Shown piece after piece: positions 6,921 to 15,930 of a DNA stretch of 64,000 bases. Source of the DNA: Pseudoluteimonas sp047602125 (GTDB lineage: Bacteria; Pseudomonadota; Gammaproteobacteria; Xanthomonadales; Xanthomonadaceae). Position 1 is the first letter of the stretch. Every line of letters starts with the position of its first letter. The notes beneath the pieces were generated by a model, which was given only the letters and a program-made list of their open reading frames with translations, was not told where the DNA came from and did no database searches. Made by a program: the position numbers and the translations under genes. The stretch covers positions 2,356,001-2,420,000 of the forward strand of contig JASGIB010000001.1 in the NCBI GenBank assembly GCA_047602125.1, in the 5' to 3' direction.

Positions 6921-9900
6921 TCAGTGCAAGACGACCTGCCTGCGGTTGTCGTCCGAATCGGTGTCCACGAGTTTGTTGTACGGATCGATGCCGGCCTCGT
7001 ACGGCGCCTCGTCGACGACCACGGTGAAGCTCGTCTCGGGCTGGGTGACGTGCGCCTTCTGCAGGTACAGCACCTTCTCGTCGTCCTCCTTGCCGTCCGC
7101 CGCGCGCGCGAACACGCCCACGTCCACCCATTCGTCCATCGGCTCGTCGCTGACCTTGCCCTTGCCGTCGGCGACGTGCTTCTTCGAGGTGACCTTGAGC
7201 GTGACCACGTACTTGCCGTCCGCGCGCTTCACCGCGGTCGCATCGGTGGCGCGGTTCTCCCAGAACACGATGCGCTCGAACAGGTCGCGGATCAGCGGGT
7301 GGAACTTCGCGTCGGTACCGGCGTAGAGGTCGGCCATGAAGTCGCGCGAGGTCGGGTAGGGCGGGCCCTTGAACGACCACTTGCGCAGGAAGCCGGCCAG
7401 GACGCGGTCGAGCGTGTCCTCGCCGATGGCGTCCTTCAGCGCGTAGAACACCACCGAGCCCTTGTTGTAGTGGATGTACTGCTGGTTCTCGTTCAGCGCC
7501 AGCGGCTGCTCGGCCACGCGCTCCTGCGAACGCGCGGACAGGTACCTGTCCAGCTCGTACTTGAGGAACTTGCGCATGCGGTGCGGGCCGTATTCGTGCT
7601 CCATCACCATCAGCGCCGAATACTGCGCCAGCGATTCGGACAGCATGGTCGAGCCCTGCACGTTGGCGCCGATCACCTGGTGCGCCCACCACTGGTGGCC
7701 GACCTCGTGCGCGGTCACGTAGAACGGCATGTCGATGTCGTCCTTGTCGCGCACGTCGGCGATGAAGCCGATCGCCTCCGAGAACGGGATGGTGCTGGCG
7801 AACGACTGCGCGAACGTCGCGTAGCCCGGGAACTCGAGGATGCGCAGTTGCCGGAACTGGTAGGGCGAGAAGCGCGTGGTGTAGTAGTCCAGCGATTTCT
7901 TCGCCGCGGCCATCATCCGGTCGACGTTGTACGGATGCTTGCGGTCGTAGTAGATCTCCAGCGACACGTCGTGCCAGCGGTCGCGCTTCACCTGCCAATC
8001 GGCGGACAGCCAGGAGAAAAACGGCAGCAGCTTCGCCTCCGACTTGTAGTGGTAGTAATGGCGGCCGTTCTCGGTCCATTCGCGCTGCAGGTAGCCTGGC
8101 GCCAGCGCGATCTGGCCGGCGCTGGTGGACACGGTGGTGTCGAAATCGACCCAGTCGCGGTTCGGGCCGAGGTAGTTGTCGGCGTACGCGGCGGTGTCGT
8201 CGATCGGGTTCATCCGCGGCAATTGCGGCAGGCCGTACTTGCGCCGGTCGTTGCGGTCCTGCAACTGCTGGCCCTGGTCGTAGCCGAACTGCGGCAACGC
8301 GGCGAAGTTGTTGAAGAACGTGCCGTTGTAGACCACCGAAGTGTCGCCGCCGTCGAGCGGGAAACCGCGTGGGCGGTAGGTGATGTCGTAGCCGAAGCGC
8401 AGGGTCGCGCCCGGGGCCAGCGGCGTGGACAGGCGGTAGAGCGTCACGCCGTTGGTGCGGTCGTCCTTCGCCACGCTGTGCGCGGGGAAATCGAGCCGCG
8501 CGACCTCGGCGGTCGGGTCGATGGAGACGAACAGCTCGGAGATCGGCGTGTTGCCCGCGTTGCGCATCGCGTAGTCGCCGCGCACGCGCACGCTGCGCGT
8601 CTCCGGGAAGATGTCGACGTCGGCATGGATCGCCTCGATCTTCGGCTGCGGCATGTCCTTGTAGCGGCGGTAGGCCTTCTCGTAATCCGCCTGTTCCTGC
8701 TTGGCCTGGTCGCCGGGCACGTAGCGATTCAACACATTGGTGTTGTAGAAGATCCAGCCGCCGAGCGCGACGAAGGCCAGTCCGCCGGCGATCGCCGTCG
8801 CCAGCAACGGACCGCGCAGGCGCGCGCGCACTTGGCGCAGGCGGTCGCGCCACTGCAGCGAGGCGCCGCGCGGCCACAGCGCCGCCGCGAACGCGAGCAG
8901 CACCAGGCAGAACGCGGCCCAGTACGCGCGGAACCAGAGGTTCGGGCCGACGAAATGGCCCCAGCCGTTCATGTCGGAATAGGGCAAGGGGCTCGCCTTG
9001 CCGAAGTTGTACAGCGCGTGGTCGAAATGCAGCATCGGCAGCGCGATGCGCGAGACCAGGTAGGCGATCATCAGCAGGTAGCCGAGGAACTTGTTGCCGC
9101 TGGCCACCTGCAGGAACACCGCCAGCACCGCGATCAGCGCGAACGGGACGATGTCCAGCGCCGCCGACTGCAGGTACAGCATCGGCTGCAGTTGCGTGTA
9201 GCCGTGGGCGAGCTGGTAACCCATCGCGAACAGCGTGCCGACCAGGTGGAACACCAGCACGATGCCGACCAGCGCCGCCATTTTCGCCGCCAGCGGGATC
9301 CAGTCCGGCGTCGGGTATGCGTCCGCGACTTCCGCCACGCCCGTGCCGCGCTCGCGCCAGACCAGTTCGCCGGCGTAGAAGGCGATGACGATGATCAGGA
9401 AAATGCCGATGCCGCCGTCGAGCATCGACTGCATGCGCGCCGTCACCGGGTACACGTCGGTGCCGTAGAGCAGGCCGCCGGAGCGGAAGGTGAAGAACAG
9501 CACCACCAGGCTCAGCAACAGCATCACCAGCAACGGGGCGCCGAGCAGCGCATGGCGCAGGTCGAAGCGGAACGCCTGCAGGAACTGCGTCCAGCGCGCC
9601 GCCGCGCCGTCGCGCAGCACGGCGTTCGGCAACGACAATGACGCCGGCTCGCGCTCGGTCGCGGCCTCGGCCACGAGCTTGCGCCGGCGGCGCAGGCGCA
9701 GTCCTTCGCGGTCGGCGCGGAACAGCGCGTACGCGCCCCACAGCAGCAACGCGGTGACGCCCAGCCACAGCGCGCGGTTGCCGAGCAGCACGCCGGTCAG
9801 CGCCGGCAGTTGCGTGTTGAGCTGGTCGCTGGACCAGTAGCGGATGTGCTGGCTCACCGCATTGCCGCCGGACGGATCGAGCAAGGCGCCGATCCAGCGC

Positions 9901-10502
9901 GTCTGCAGGTCCGAATTCAGCGCATCGGAGGCGTTCCACAGCACGAAGAACACGATCACGCCGATGTAGGTGTAGAGCATCGAGCGCGTCGCGGTCGCCA
10001 GCAGGAACAGCAGCGCCGACAGGAACAGCAGGTTCGGGACGACCAGCACGACCAGGCCCCAGCCGTACGCCGCCCACGGCGTCGGTCCGAGGCGCGCCTG
10101 GTCCAGCCACGGCATCTTGCTGCCCAGCCACATGCCGAGCACCACGAACAGCATTACCCCGAGGCTGGCGAGGAAGCCGCCGCCGAAGCGGCCGGCGAGG
10201 TAGGTGCCCTTGCGCATCGGCGTGGCGAAGAACAGTTCCGCCGTGCGCTGTTCGAAATCGCGCAGCGCGATGCCGCCGACGAAGATCGTGGTCAGCAGCG
10301 CGCTCATCACGCTCATCGCGCCGAGCACCACCACGGTGATCGCCGGCGCGTTGCGCATCACGTTGCCGACGCCGCCGCCGTAGCTGACGTTGTCGGACGC
10401 GAGCATCGCGAAGCCGATTCCGCCGAACACCAGCGCGACGATCCAGAACACGCCGTTGCGCAGGAGCAGGCGGCGCTCCATTCCCAGCAGGTGGCCGAGC
10501 AT
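6921..10502 (-). CDS. ABC transporter permease fused to M1-family aminopeptidase
   Basis: A 1193-residue fusion. The N-terminal half has two blocks of about six membrane helices (residues 15-250 and about 330-560), each of ABC-2 permease type ('RDFEQRTAELFFATPMRKGTYLAGRF'). The C-terminal half is a gluzincin M1 peptidase with HEVGHQWWAH at about residue 932 and a glutamate in 'LSESLAQYSALM' about 20 residues later. Such permease-M1 fusions occur in Xanthomonadales and relatives next to a single ATPase gene. The likely design is a membrane exporter carrying a periplasmic peptidase, but the substrate is unknown. The ATPase gene ends 3 bases upstream, so the two genes form one operon and probably one complex. 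Confidence 0.92.
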   Translation of the reverse strand: MLGHLLGMERRLLLRNGVFWIVALVFGGIGFAMLASDNVSYGGGVGNVMRNAPAITVVVLGAMSVMSALLTTIFVGGIALRDFEQRTAELFFATPMRKGTYLAGRFGGGFLASLGVMLFVVLGMWLGSKMPWLDQARLGPTPWAAYGWGLVVLVVPNLLFLSALLFLLATATRSMLYTYIGVIVFFVLWNASDALNSDLQTRWIGALLDPSGGNAVSQHIRYWSSDQLNTQLPALTGVLLGNRALWLGVTALLLWGAYALFRADREGLRLRRRRKLVAEAATEREPASLSLPNAVLRDGAAARWTQFLQAFRFDLRHALLGAPLLVMLLLSLVVLFFTFRSGGLLYGTDVYPVTARMQSMLDGGIGIFLIIVIAFYAGELVWRERGTGVAEVADAYPTPDWIPLAAKMAALVGIVLVFHLVGTLFAMGYQLAHGYTQLQPMLYLQSAALDIVPFALIAVLAVFLQVASGNKFLGYLLMIAYLVSRIALPMLHFDHALYNFGKASPLPYSDMNGWGHFVGPNLWFRAYWAAFCLVLLAFAAALWPRGASLQWRDRLRQVRARLRGPLLATAIAGGLAFVALGGWIFYNTNVLNRYVPGDQAKQEQADYEKAYRRYKDMPQPKIEAIHADVDIFPETRSVRVRGDYAMRNAGNTPISELFVSIDPTAEVARLDFPAHSVAKDDRTNGVTLYRLSTPLAPGATLRFGYDITYRPRGFPLDGGDTSVVYNGTFFNNFAALPQFGYDQGQQLQDRNDRRKYGLPQLPRMNPIDDTAAYADNYLGPNRDWVDFDTTVSTSAGQIALAPGYLQREWTENGRHYYHYKSEAKLLPFFSWLSADWQVKRDRWHDVSLEIYYDRKHPYNVDRMMAAAKKSLDYYTTRFSPYQFRQLRILEFPGYATFAQSFASTIPFSEAIGFIADVRDKDDIDMPFYVTAHEVGHQWWAHQVIGANVQGSTMLSESLAQYSALMVMEHEYGPHRMRKFLKYELDRYLSARSQERVAEQPLALNENQQYIHYNKGSVVFYALKDAIGEDTLDRVLAGFLRKWSFKGPPYPTSRDFMADLYAGTDAKFHPLIRDLFERIVFWENRATDATAVKRADGKYVVTLKVTSKKHVADGKGKVSDEPMDEWVDVGVFARAADGKEDDEKVLYLQKAHVTQPETSFTVVVDEAPYEAGIDPYNKLVDTDSDDNRRQVVLH

Positions 10503-10505
10503 GGC

Positions 10506-11396
10506 TCAGGCCTCCGCGGCGGCGGCGGGCGCGGCCTTGCGCAATTCGCCGAAGTACACGTCCTCCAGGTCGGCCGGCACCAGTTCGAAGCCGGCATCCG
10601 GGGCCGCGTCGGCCAGCACGTGGATCACCGGCTGTCCTGCGACCAGGCGCGTGGACAGCACGGTATGCGTCCGTTCGTAGCCGGCGAGCTCGCTTTTGTC
10701 CACGGTTTTGCGCCAGACCCGGCCATCGAGCGAACGGATCGCCTCGCGTGGTTCGCCGGCCAGCCGCACCTGGCCGCCGGCGATGATCGCCATGCGCGGG
10801 CACAGGTCGGTGACGTCCTCGACGATATGCGTGGACAGGATCACGACCACGTTCTCGCCGACTTCGGCGAGCAGGTTGAGGAAGCGGTTGCGTTCGGCCG
10901 GATCCAGGCCGGCGGTCGGTTCGTCGACGATGATCAGCGACGGCTGCCCGATCAGCGCCTGGGCGATGCCGAATCGCTGGCGCATGCCGCCGGAGAACGT
11001 GCCGAGCTTGCGCTTGCGCACCTGCCACAGGTTGACCTGCTGCAGCAGCGCCTGCACCAGCGCCTTGCGCTCGCCACGCGCGGTCACGCCCTTGAGCACG
11101 GCGAAGTGGTCGAGCATCGCCTCCGCCGACACCTTCGGGTACACGCCGAATTCCTGCGGCAGGTAGCCGAGACGGCGCCGCGCGGCGGTCTTGTCGGTGA
11201 GCATGTCGAGCTCGTCGAGCCGGATGCTGCCGCTGTCGGCGTCCTGCAACGTGGCGATGGTGCGCATCAGCGTCGACTTCCCGGCGCCGTTCGGGCCGAG
11301 CAGGCCGAACATGCCCCTGGGGATGTCGAGGTCGACGCTCTTGAGTGCCTGCACGCCGTTGGCGTAGGTCTTGGACAGGTCGCGGATTTGCAGCAT
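10506..11396 (-). CDS. ABC transporter ATP-binding protein
   Basis: A 296-residue ABC ATPase. Walker A GPNGAGKST is at residues 34-42, the Q-loop near YLPQEFG (78-84), the signature FSGGMRQR at 134-141 and Walker B LIIVDEP at 154-160, followed by the D-loop GLD and a switch histidine in 'LSTHIVED'. The C-terminal ~80 residues are a DUF4162-like accessory domain typical of ABC-2 drug/lipid exporters. It would energise the permease-M1 fusion encoded immediately downstream (3-base gap). The ATG at 11396 has a nearby GGGGAAACC-type Shine-Dalgarno. It is a canonical active ATPase with no missing motif. Confidence 0.95.
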   Translation of the reverse strand: MLQIRDLSKTYANGVQALKSVDLDIPRGMFGLLGPNGAGKSTLMRTIATLQDADSGSIRLDELDMLTDKTAARRRLGYLPQEFGVYPKVSAEAMLDHFAVLKGVTARGERKALVQALLQQVNLWQVRKRKLGTFSGGMRQRFGIAQALIGQPSLIIVDEPTAGLDPAERNRFLNLLAEVGENVVVILSTHIVEDVTDLCPRMAIIAGGQVRLAGEPREAIRSLDGRVWRKTVDKSELAGYERTHTVLSTRLVAGQPVIHVLADAAPDAGFELVPADLEDVYFGELRKAAPAAAAEA

Positions 11397-11478
11397 GAGG
11401 TTTCCCCGGGCGGATCCGCGGATCTTAACAACCGGGTCGACCCGGCTTATGGCCCAGGAGTCTCGGTGACGAAGGTCA

Positions 11479-12282
11479 TCACGGCCCGGGCGGCGCGGCC
11501 TCGACGTAGTGTTCGCCCGCGGCCTCGCGCATCAATTCCGCGGCGCGCTCGTGGCCGAGGTAGTCGTGGATCCAGCGGCGCAACAGGTAGATCGCCGGGA
11601 TCAGCGCGATCGCGGCGAGCATCTTGTACGCGTAGTTCACCGTGCTCACCGCGAGGAACAGGCCGACCGGCCAGTGCTGCGGGCCGAGCACGAAGGCGAT
11701 GTAGAGCACCACGAAGCTGTCCACCAGTTGCGAGACCGCGGTGGAACCGGTCGCGCGCAGCCACACCGCGCGTTCGCCGGTGGCGCGGCGGATGCGGTGG
11801 AACACCGCGATGTCGATCAGTTGCCCGAGCATGAAGGCGACCAGCGAACCGGCGATGGTCCACAGGCCCTGGCCGAACACCGCCGAGAACGCGGCCTGGT
11901 AGTCGGGCACGCCCTGCGATTTCGCGGCGCCGACCCACCAGCCCGCGGGCGCGAGGTGGATCGCGGCGAAGGCGAAGGCGAACCCGAACGCGATCAGCGC
12001 GGCCGCGGTCCACGAGATCAGGCGCACGCCGCGCCGGCCGTAGTACTCGTTCACCACGTCGGTGAACACGAACACCATCGGCCACAGCAGCGTGCCGGCG
12101 GTGAAGTTCAGCGACCCGGTCTGGCCGAACAGGTTCCATTGCAGCGGTGCGACGTGGAGCGTGTCCTCCAGCGCGAAGATCTTGACCCCGATGAACTCGG
12201 CCAGCACCGCGTTGACGCAGAAGAAGCACGCGAGCAGCACGAACACGCGGGTGGCGCGGTCCTCGAGCACGGGCAGGCTCAA
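11479..12282 (-). CDS. yhhQ: Queuosine-precursor transporter, YhhQ family
   Basis: A 267-residue membrane protein with about six helices. It begins 'VLEDRATRVFVLLACFFCVNAVLAEFIGVKIF' and contains 'FVFTDVVNEYYGRRGVRLISW' and 'QLVDSFVVLYIAF', all hallmarks of the YhhQ/vitamin-uptake (QueT-like) family that imports preQ0/preQ1 for queuosine tRNA modification. TTG 12282 overlaps the TGA of the preceding gene (TTGA) and fits translational coupling; a GTG at 12270 is the alternative start. The third gene of an overlapping minus-strand group after the kinase and DUF502 genes. No queuosine biosynthesis gene lies in the window, so the association is positional only. Confidence 0.85.
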   Translation of the reverse strand: MSLPVLEDRATRVFVLLACFFCVNAVLAEFIGVKIFALEDTLHVAPLQWNLFGQTGSLNFTAGTLLWPMVFVFTDVVNEYYGRRGVRLISWTAAALIAFGFAFAFAAIHLAPAGWWVGAAKSQGVPDYQAAFSAVFGQGLWTIAGSLVAFMLGQLIDIAVFHRIRRATGERAVWLRATGSTAVSQLVDSFVVLYIAFVLGPQHWPVGLFLAVSTVNYAYKMLAAIALIPAIYLLRRWIHDYLGHERAAELMREAAGEHYVEAAPPGP

Positions 12283-12941
12283 GCGTTCGTTCCCGGCGGG
12301 GTGAACGGAATCGATTCCGGCGACACCGCGCCGCCGGAAATGATGAAGCGCATCGCCTCGTCCACGCTCCAGTCGGTCGGCGTGATCCGTTCCACCGGCA
12401 CGATCTCGAGGTAGCCGGAGGTCGGGTTCGGCGTGGTCGGCACGTACACCGCGGCGAGCTCGCGCCCGGTGCCCTGTTCGCGGATCACGCGGGTGACGAA
12501 ACCGACCGATTTCATTTCCTTGTGCGGGAAATCGATCAGCACCACGCGCTGCGCGCCATCCGGCTGCTTCTGCAGGATGTCGAGCAACTGCCGCGCGCTT
12601 CCGTAGACGGTGTTCGCCAGCGGCACGCGCGCGACCAGCGATTCGAACCAGCCGATCAGGCGCTGCCCGACCACGCGCCGCGCCAGCCATCCCGCGAGTA
12701 GGATCACGCCGATCGTCGCCAGCAGCGCCAGCCCGGCCATCACCCACGGTTCCGCCAGCCATGCGAGCGAGCGCGAGCCCGAAGCGATGCCGACCAGCAC
12801 TGGCTCCACCAGCGGGCGGCCGATGCCCGACAGCAGCACGAACACGAATTTCACCACCACCCACGTCAGCCAGATCGGCAGGAGGGTGAGCAGTCCGGTG
12901 AGGAAGAGGCGGCGCAGGCGGGGTTCGGGGGCGGGCGGCAT
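12279..12941 (-). CDS. DUF502 family membrane protein
   Basis: A 220-residue protein with two N-terminal membrane helices (about residues 11-36 and 64-86), then a cytoplasmic or periplasmic beta-rich domain containing 'VVLIDFPHKEMKSVGFVTR' and 'VYVPTTPNPTSGYLEIVP', the DUF502 signature. The function of the family is unknown; plant homologues (LCV-like) are membrane proteins. Its ATG overlaps the stop of the kinase gene by one base (TGATG) and its stop overlaps the start of yhhQ, so the three are translationally coupled. In most genomes DUF502 genes stand alone or near aspS, so the link to a Ser/Thr kinase is notable. Confidence 0.88.
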   Translation of the reverse strand: MPPAPEPRLRRLFLTGLLTLLPIWLTWVVVKFVFVLLSGIGRPLVEPVLVGIASGSRSLAWLAEPWVMAGLALLATIGVILLAGWLARRVVGQRLIGWFESLVARVPLANTVYGSARQLLDILQKQPDGAQRVVLIDFPHKEMKSVGFVTRVIREQGTGRELAAVYVPTTPNPTSGYLEIVPVERITPTDWSVDEAMRFIISGGAVSPESIPFTPPGTNA

Positions 12942-14980
12942 CAGGGGGTCAGGTCGCGGACGAGGCGGAAGCCGACATCATCGTACCCACGCGTCGCGTC
13001 GAGCGGGCGGGTTTCGCCGCCGCCGCGCCAGCCCTTGCCGGCGACGACGCGCATGCCGCAACCGCCGCTGCAGTCGTCCAGCCATTGCGAGACGCGATGG
13101 CCGCCGCTGCCGCCGGCCGAGGCGAGTTCGCCGCCGCGCGGCAGGCGGTAATGCTCGCCGGTCTGCTTCTGCAGCCATTGCGCATAGGCGGCGGCATCCG
13201 CGTAGGAAATGCAGACCACCGGATCGTTCGCGGATTGCTCGAAGCCAGGGGACTGCCAGTCGCGCGGCTTGACGATGCGCAGCAGCGATGCGCGTTCGCG
13301 GCACAACGCCGGCGTGCGCGCCGTCGCCTTGGCGAAGCGCTGGTAGTCGTCGCGGCTCACCGCGCGCTGCGCGACGCCGAGCAGGGCATCGCCATGCTGC
13401 ACGACCTCGACGCCGCCGAACGGGCCCGGCAGCACGTCGCCGGGCATCGGCATGGCGTCGGCGCGCGCGGACAGCGAAGCGACCTGCGCATCGGGCAGGC
13501 GCACGGAACGGGCGAAGGCCAGCAGGTCCTGCACGTCGTCCTCGTCGCGCGCCGCCAGCGCGCTTTCCACCGAGGTCGCGAACGCGCCGCCGAGCTGGCG
13601 CCGCAGGCGCCGCACCGCGTCGTCGGTCCGGGGCTGGGCGATGTGCGCGGCGAGCGCGTCGGCGCGACCGACGGCGTCCCTGGCGCGGTCGAGCTTGCCG
13701 GCTTGCAGCGCGTCCACCGCCTGGGCGGAAAGCGCATCGACCACCTTGACGCCGGCCGCGCCCAGGCGCGGATGCGCGGCGTCGGCATGCCAGGCCGCGA
13801 GCAGGCTGTCGTAGGCGTTGTCGTCGCGCGGCGAGGTCACCTGGCCCGTGCGCAATTGCGAATCCAGCGCGAACAGCCAGCGTTCGGCCGGCGATTCGGG
13901 CAAGGGCCGGAGCAACGGTTCGCTGTCCTCGCCGACGATGGCGGCGTGGCCGGACGGCAGGTCCGGCGCGGGCAGGCCGGCGACCGCGTCGGTACGCGTG
14001 GGCACGTTCTCGTCGAGGTTGGCGCGCCACAGGCGCAACGCCTGCCAGCCGCCGAAGCCGAGCGCACCGACCAGGACCAGCGCCGCGAGCGTGCGCCAGG
14101 GACGGAAGTTGGCGCGGAACGCGGCGAACACGTCGCCCACGTCGCTGCGCAGCCCGGTGGCCGGCGATGGGACGTTGGCCAGCGCCTCGCGCATCTGCCG
14201 CGCGTCGGCGAAGCGCTTGTCGGGGTTTTTCGCCAACGCGCGATCGAGGAAGCGCTGCCAGTGGCGATAGCGCGCGGGCAGGCGCGGGATCGGTTTCTGC
14301 ACGTGCTGCAATGCCATCGACAGCGCGTCGCCGGCGACGTAGGGCAGGCGCCCGGTGAGTTTTTCCCAGCCGAGCACGCCGACGCTGTACAGGTCCGCGC
14401 GCGGATCGACCGCTTCGCCGCGCGCCTGTTCCGGCGGCATGTAGGCGGTGCTGCCGACCGCGAATCCGTCGTGGGTGACGCGCGAGCCGTAGCCGCGGCG
14501 CTGGGCGATGCCGAAATCGGTGAGCAGCGGGCGGTCGCCGTCGTCGAACATCACGTTCTCGGGCTTGACGTCGCGGTGCACGACGCCGCGGCCATGCGCG
14601 TAGTCGAGCGCGTCGAGCAGCGATCGCAGGATGTGGCGCACGGCGTCTTCGTTGCCGGCGTAGTCGCGCTGGCCGAGGTGGCCGCGGGCGAGGTAGGGCA
14701 TGGTGAACCAGGGCAGGCCGTCGCCGCTGCGGCCGACGTTGTGGATGCCGACGATGTTGGGATGCCGCAGGCGGGCGATGGTGCGGGTTTCGTTTTCGAA
14801 GCGGCGGCGGCTGACTTCGTCGGACAGCGCTTCGGGGCGCATGAGCTTGAGCGCGACTTCGCGACCGAGGGAGGCTTGTTCGGCGAGGTAGACCGTGGAC
14901 ATGCCGCCATCGCCGAGCACCCGCAGCAGGCGGTAGCCCTGGATGGTCGGTGTGTCTCCGCGGTGCGCGGTGTTCGGCAT
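12941..14980 (-). CDS. Membrane Ser/Thr protein kinase with C-terminal formylglycine-generating-enzyme-like domain
   Basis: A 679-residue protein. An N-terminal PknB-type kinase domain (residues 15-275) carries the Gly loop 'VLGDGGMSTV', the catalytic Lys in VALKLM (K45), HRDVKPEN (135-142) and DFG (155-157), so it should be active. A membrane helix at about 293-312 ('LAALVLVGALGFGGWQAL') is followed by an Ala/Asp-rich extracytoplasmic helical region of about 230 residues. The C-terminal domain has the SUMF1/FGE-like pattern 'VSRDDYQRFAKAT...P....WQSPGF....PVVCISYADAAAYAQWL', ending 'GFRLVRDL'; the catalytic Cys pair of true FGE is not evident, so it is probably a sensor or binding module. 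It starts an overlapping operon with DUF502 and yhhQ. Substrates are unknown. Confidence 0.9.
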   Translation of the reverse strand: MPNTAHRGDTPTIQGYRLLRVLGDGGMSTVYLAEQASLGREVALKLMRPEALSDEVSRRRFENETRTIARLRHPNIVGIHNVGRSGDGLPWFTMPYLARGHLGQRDYAGNEDAVRHILRSLLDALDYAHGRGVVHRDVKPENVMFDDGDRPLLTDFGIAQRRGYGSRVTHDGFAVGSTAYMPPEQARGEAVDPRADLYSVGVLGWEKLTGRLPYVAGDALSMALQHVQKPIPRLPARYRHWQRFLDRALAKNPDKRFADARQMREALANVPSPATGLRSDVGDVFAAFRANFRPWRTLAALVLVGALGFGGWQALRLWRANLDENVPTRTDAVAGLPAPDLPSGHAAIVGEDSEPLLRPLPESPAERWLFALDSQLRTGQVTSPRDDNAYDSLLAAWHADAAHPRLGAAGVKVVDALSAQAVDALQAGKLDRARDAVGRADALAAHIAQPRTDDAVRRLRRQLGGAFATSVESALAARDEDDVQDLLAFARSVRLPDAQVASLSARADAMPMPGDVLPGPFGGVEVVQHGDALLGVAQRAVSRDDYQRFAKATARTPALCRERASLLRIVKPRDWQSPGFEQSANDPVVCISYADAAAYAQWLQKQTGEHYRLPRGGELASAGGSGGHRVSQWLDDCSGGCGMRVVAGKGWRGGGETRPLDATRGYDDVGFRLVRDLTP

Positions 14981-15078
14981 CGTCGGTCGTGGATCCCCCC
15001 GGAACTGCCGAGCATAACGCGTTGCGATGTCAAAACGCCCAGATTCGTGAATCCGCGACGGGCGTCACGCTCGGTTTT

Positions 15079-15705
15079 CTAGGAGAAGCCGTAGTGGTGA
15101 ATGTCGTAGTGACGACAGATCTTTCGAGACGGAACAACCTCATTTCCGCTTGGATCGAGAAGCGCTCCCATTATGTCGAACCGAGTGACCTCGGGTGCGG
15201 ACAGGCCCCAGCGAGCCAACTGAACCCCGCGTTGGGCCTCGCTGCGCCATGGTTCCACCCTAAGATCGACCGATGGATTGACTAAGAGAGAAGGAATCTC
15301 CTGAATCCAGAACTTCGCCGACGTTGCTTTGAGCGATACGCAGACGTTGATCTTCGAAAAGTCGGGATCACTCGGGTCGACTACGGCAAGGAGATGCGAT
15401 GTGAGTGCACCAATCAGGCTCGCATTGGCCTGGAGTCCATTCATTGGGCTGAGCCAATACTGTGCGCGATATCCATGCGATCCGTTAAAGATGCGGTCAC
15501 CAACAGTGGGCAACTCGAACGAAAACACTGGTCGGAGGCAGTCGGTGAGATCCTGGCCTCGCCCGTGATCAATGCGTAGCTTGATATGGCATATGTCCGC
15601 CGTTGCGAGCGTAACGAGTTCTTCAAACGAGGTTGGTTCCGTCAGATGGCTTCGGCGATTCGCACCAACTGTTTCTTCGTATTGCCAGTCTGTTGCATCG
15701 TGCAA
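15079..15705 (-). CDS. Orphan hypothetical protein in atypical-composition islet
   Basis: A 208-residue soluble protein of unknown family. It has no signal peptide or membrane segment, and a mixed alpha/beta composition with a polar centre ('SDPDFSKINVCVSLKAT'). A TTG start at 15705 is supported by a strong GGAGG Shine-Dalgarno 6 bases upstream; no better ATG exists near the N-terminus. Codon use is much less GC-rich than in the neighbouring genes, and it sits in a roughly 900-base stretch (15000-15930) that breaks the surrounding gene order. That points to recent acquisition. It could be an immunity- or toxin-associated protein, but nothing in the sequence shows this. Confidence 0.6.
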   Translation of the reverse strand: MHDATDWQYEETVGANRRSHLTEPTSFEELVTLATADICHIKLRIDHGRGQDLTDCLRPVFSFELPTVGDRIFNGSHGYRAQYWLSPMNGLQANASLIGALTSHLLAVVDPSDPDFSKINVCVSLKATSAKFWIQEIPSLLVNPSVDLRVEPWRSEAQRGVQLARWGLSAPEVTRFDIMGALLDPSGNEVVPSRKICRHYDIHHYGFS

Positions 15706-15930
15706 GTCTGCCTCCGTGATGGATGACCCTAGTAATGCTCGGATTGGGCGATAAGCGCCGTATGTTCGGCCGCGCCCACAGCACCGTCAAGCGGCATTTC
15801 GGAGACGAATCAACAATTTGCTTGAAGTTCTCAGCGTGCTTGAGTGACCGACATGCGTCGCGGATTTTCAATGAATCCGGTTCCTGAGTTCGACCTTGCG
15901 GCTACGAGTTGCATACCGCTTAAACCGCAC

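Noticed and set aside
6672..9641. Very long plus-strand frame (989 codons) across the DUF885/ABC-M1 region
   Set aside because: It is antisense to two genes with clear motifs, its translation is Arg/Val/His-rich low-complexity typical of GC-rich shadow frames, and no domain is recognisable.
15029..15034. Minus-strand TTGACA upstream of the kinase gene as a -35 box
   Set aside because: The only good -10-like hexamer (TATGCT) lies 11 bases away, too close for a sigma-70 promoter.
15623..15871. Small minus-strand frame overlapping the start of the orphan gene at 15079-15705
   Set aside because: It contains a 'PNPS'-like string resembling translated extragenic repeats in related genomes, has no ribosome-binding site, and overlaps a gene with a better start; I cannot support it as a gene.
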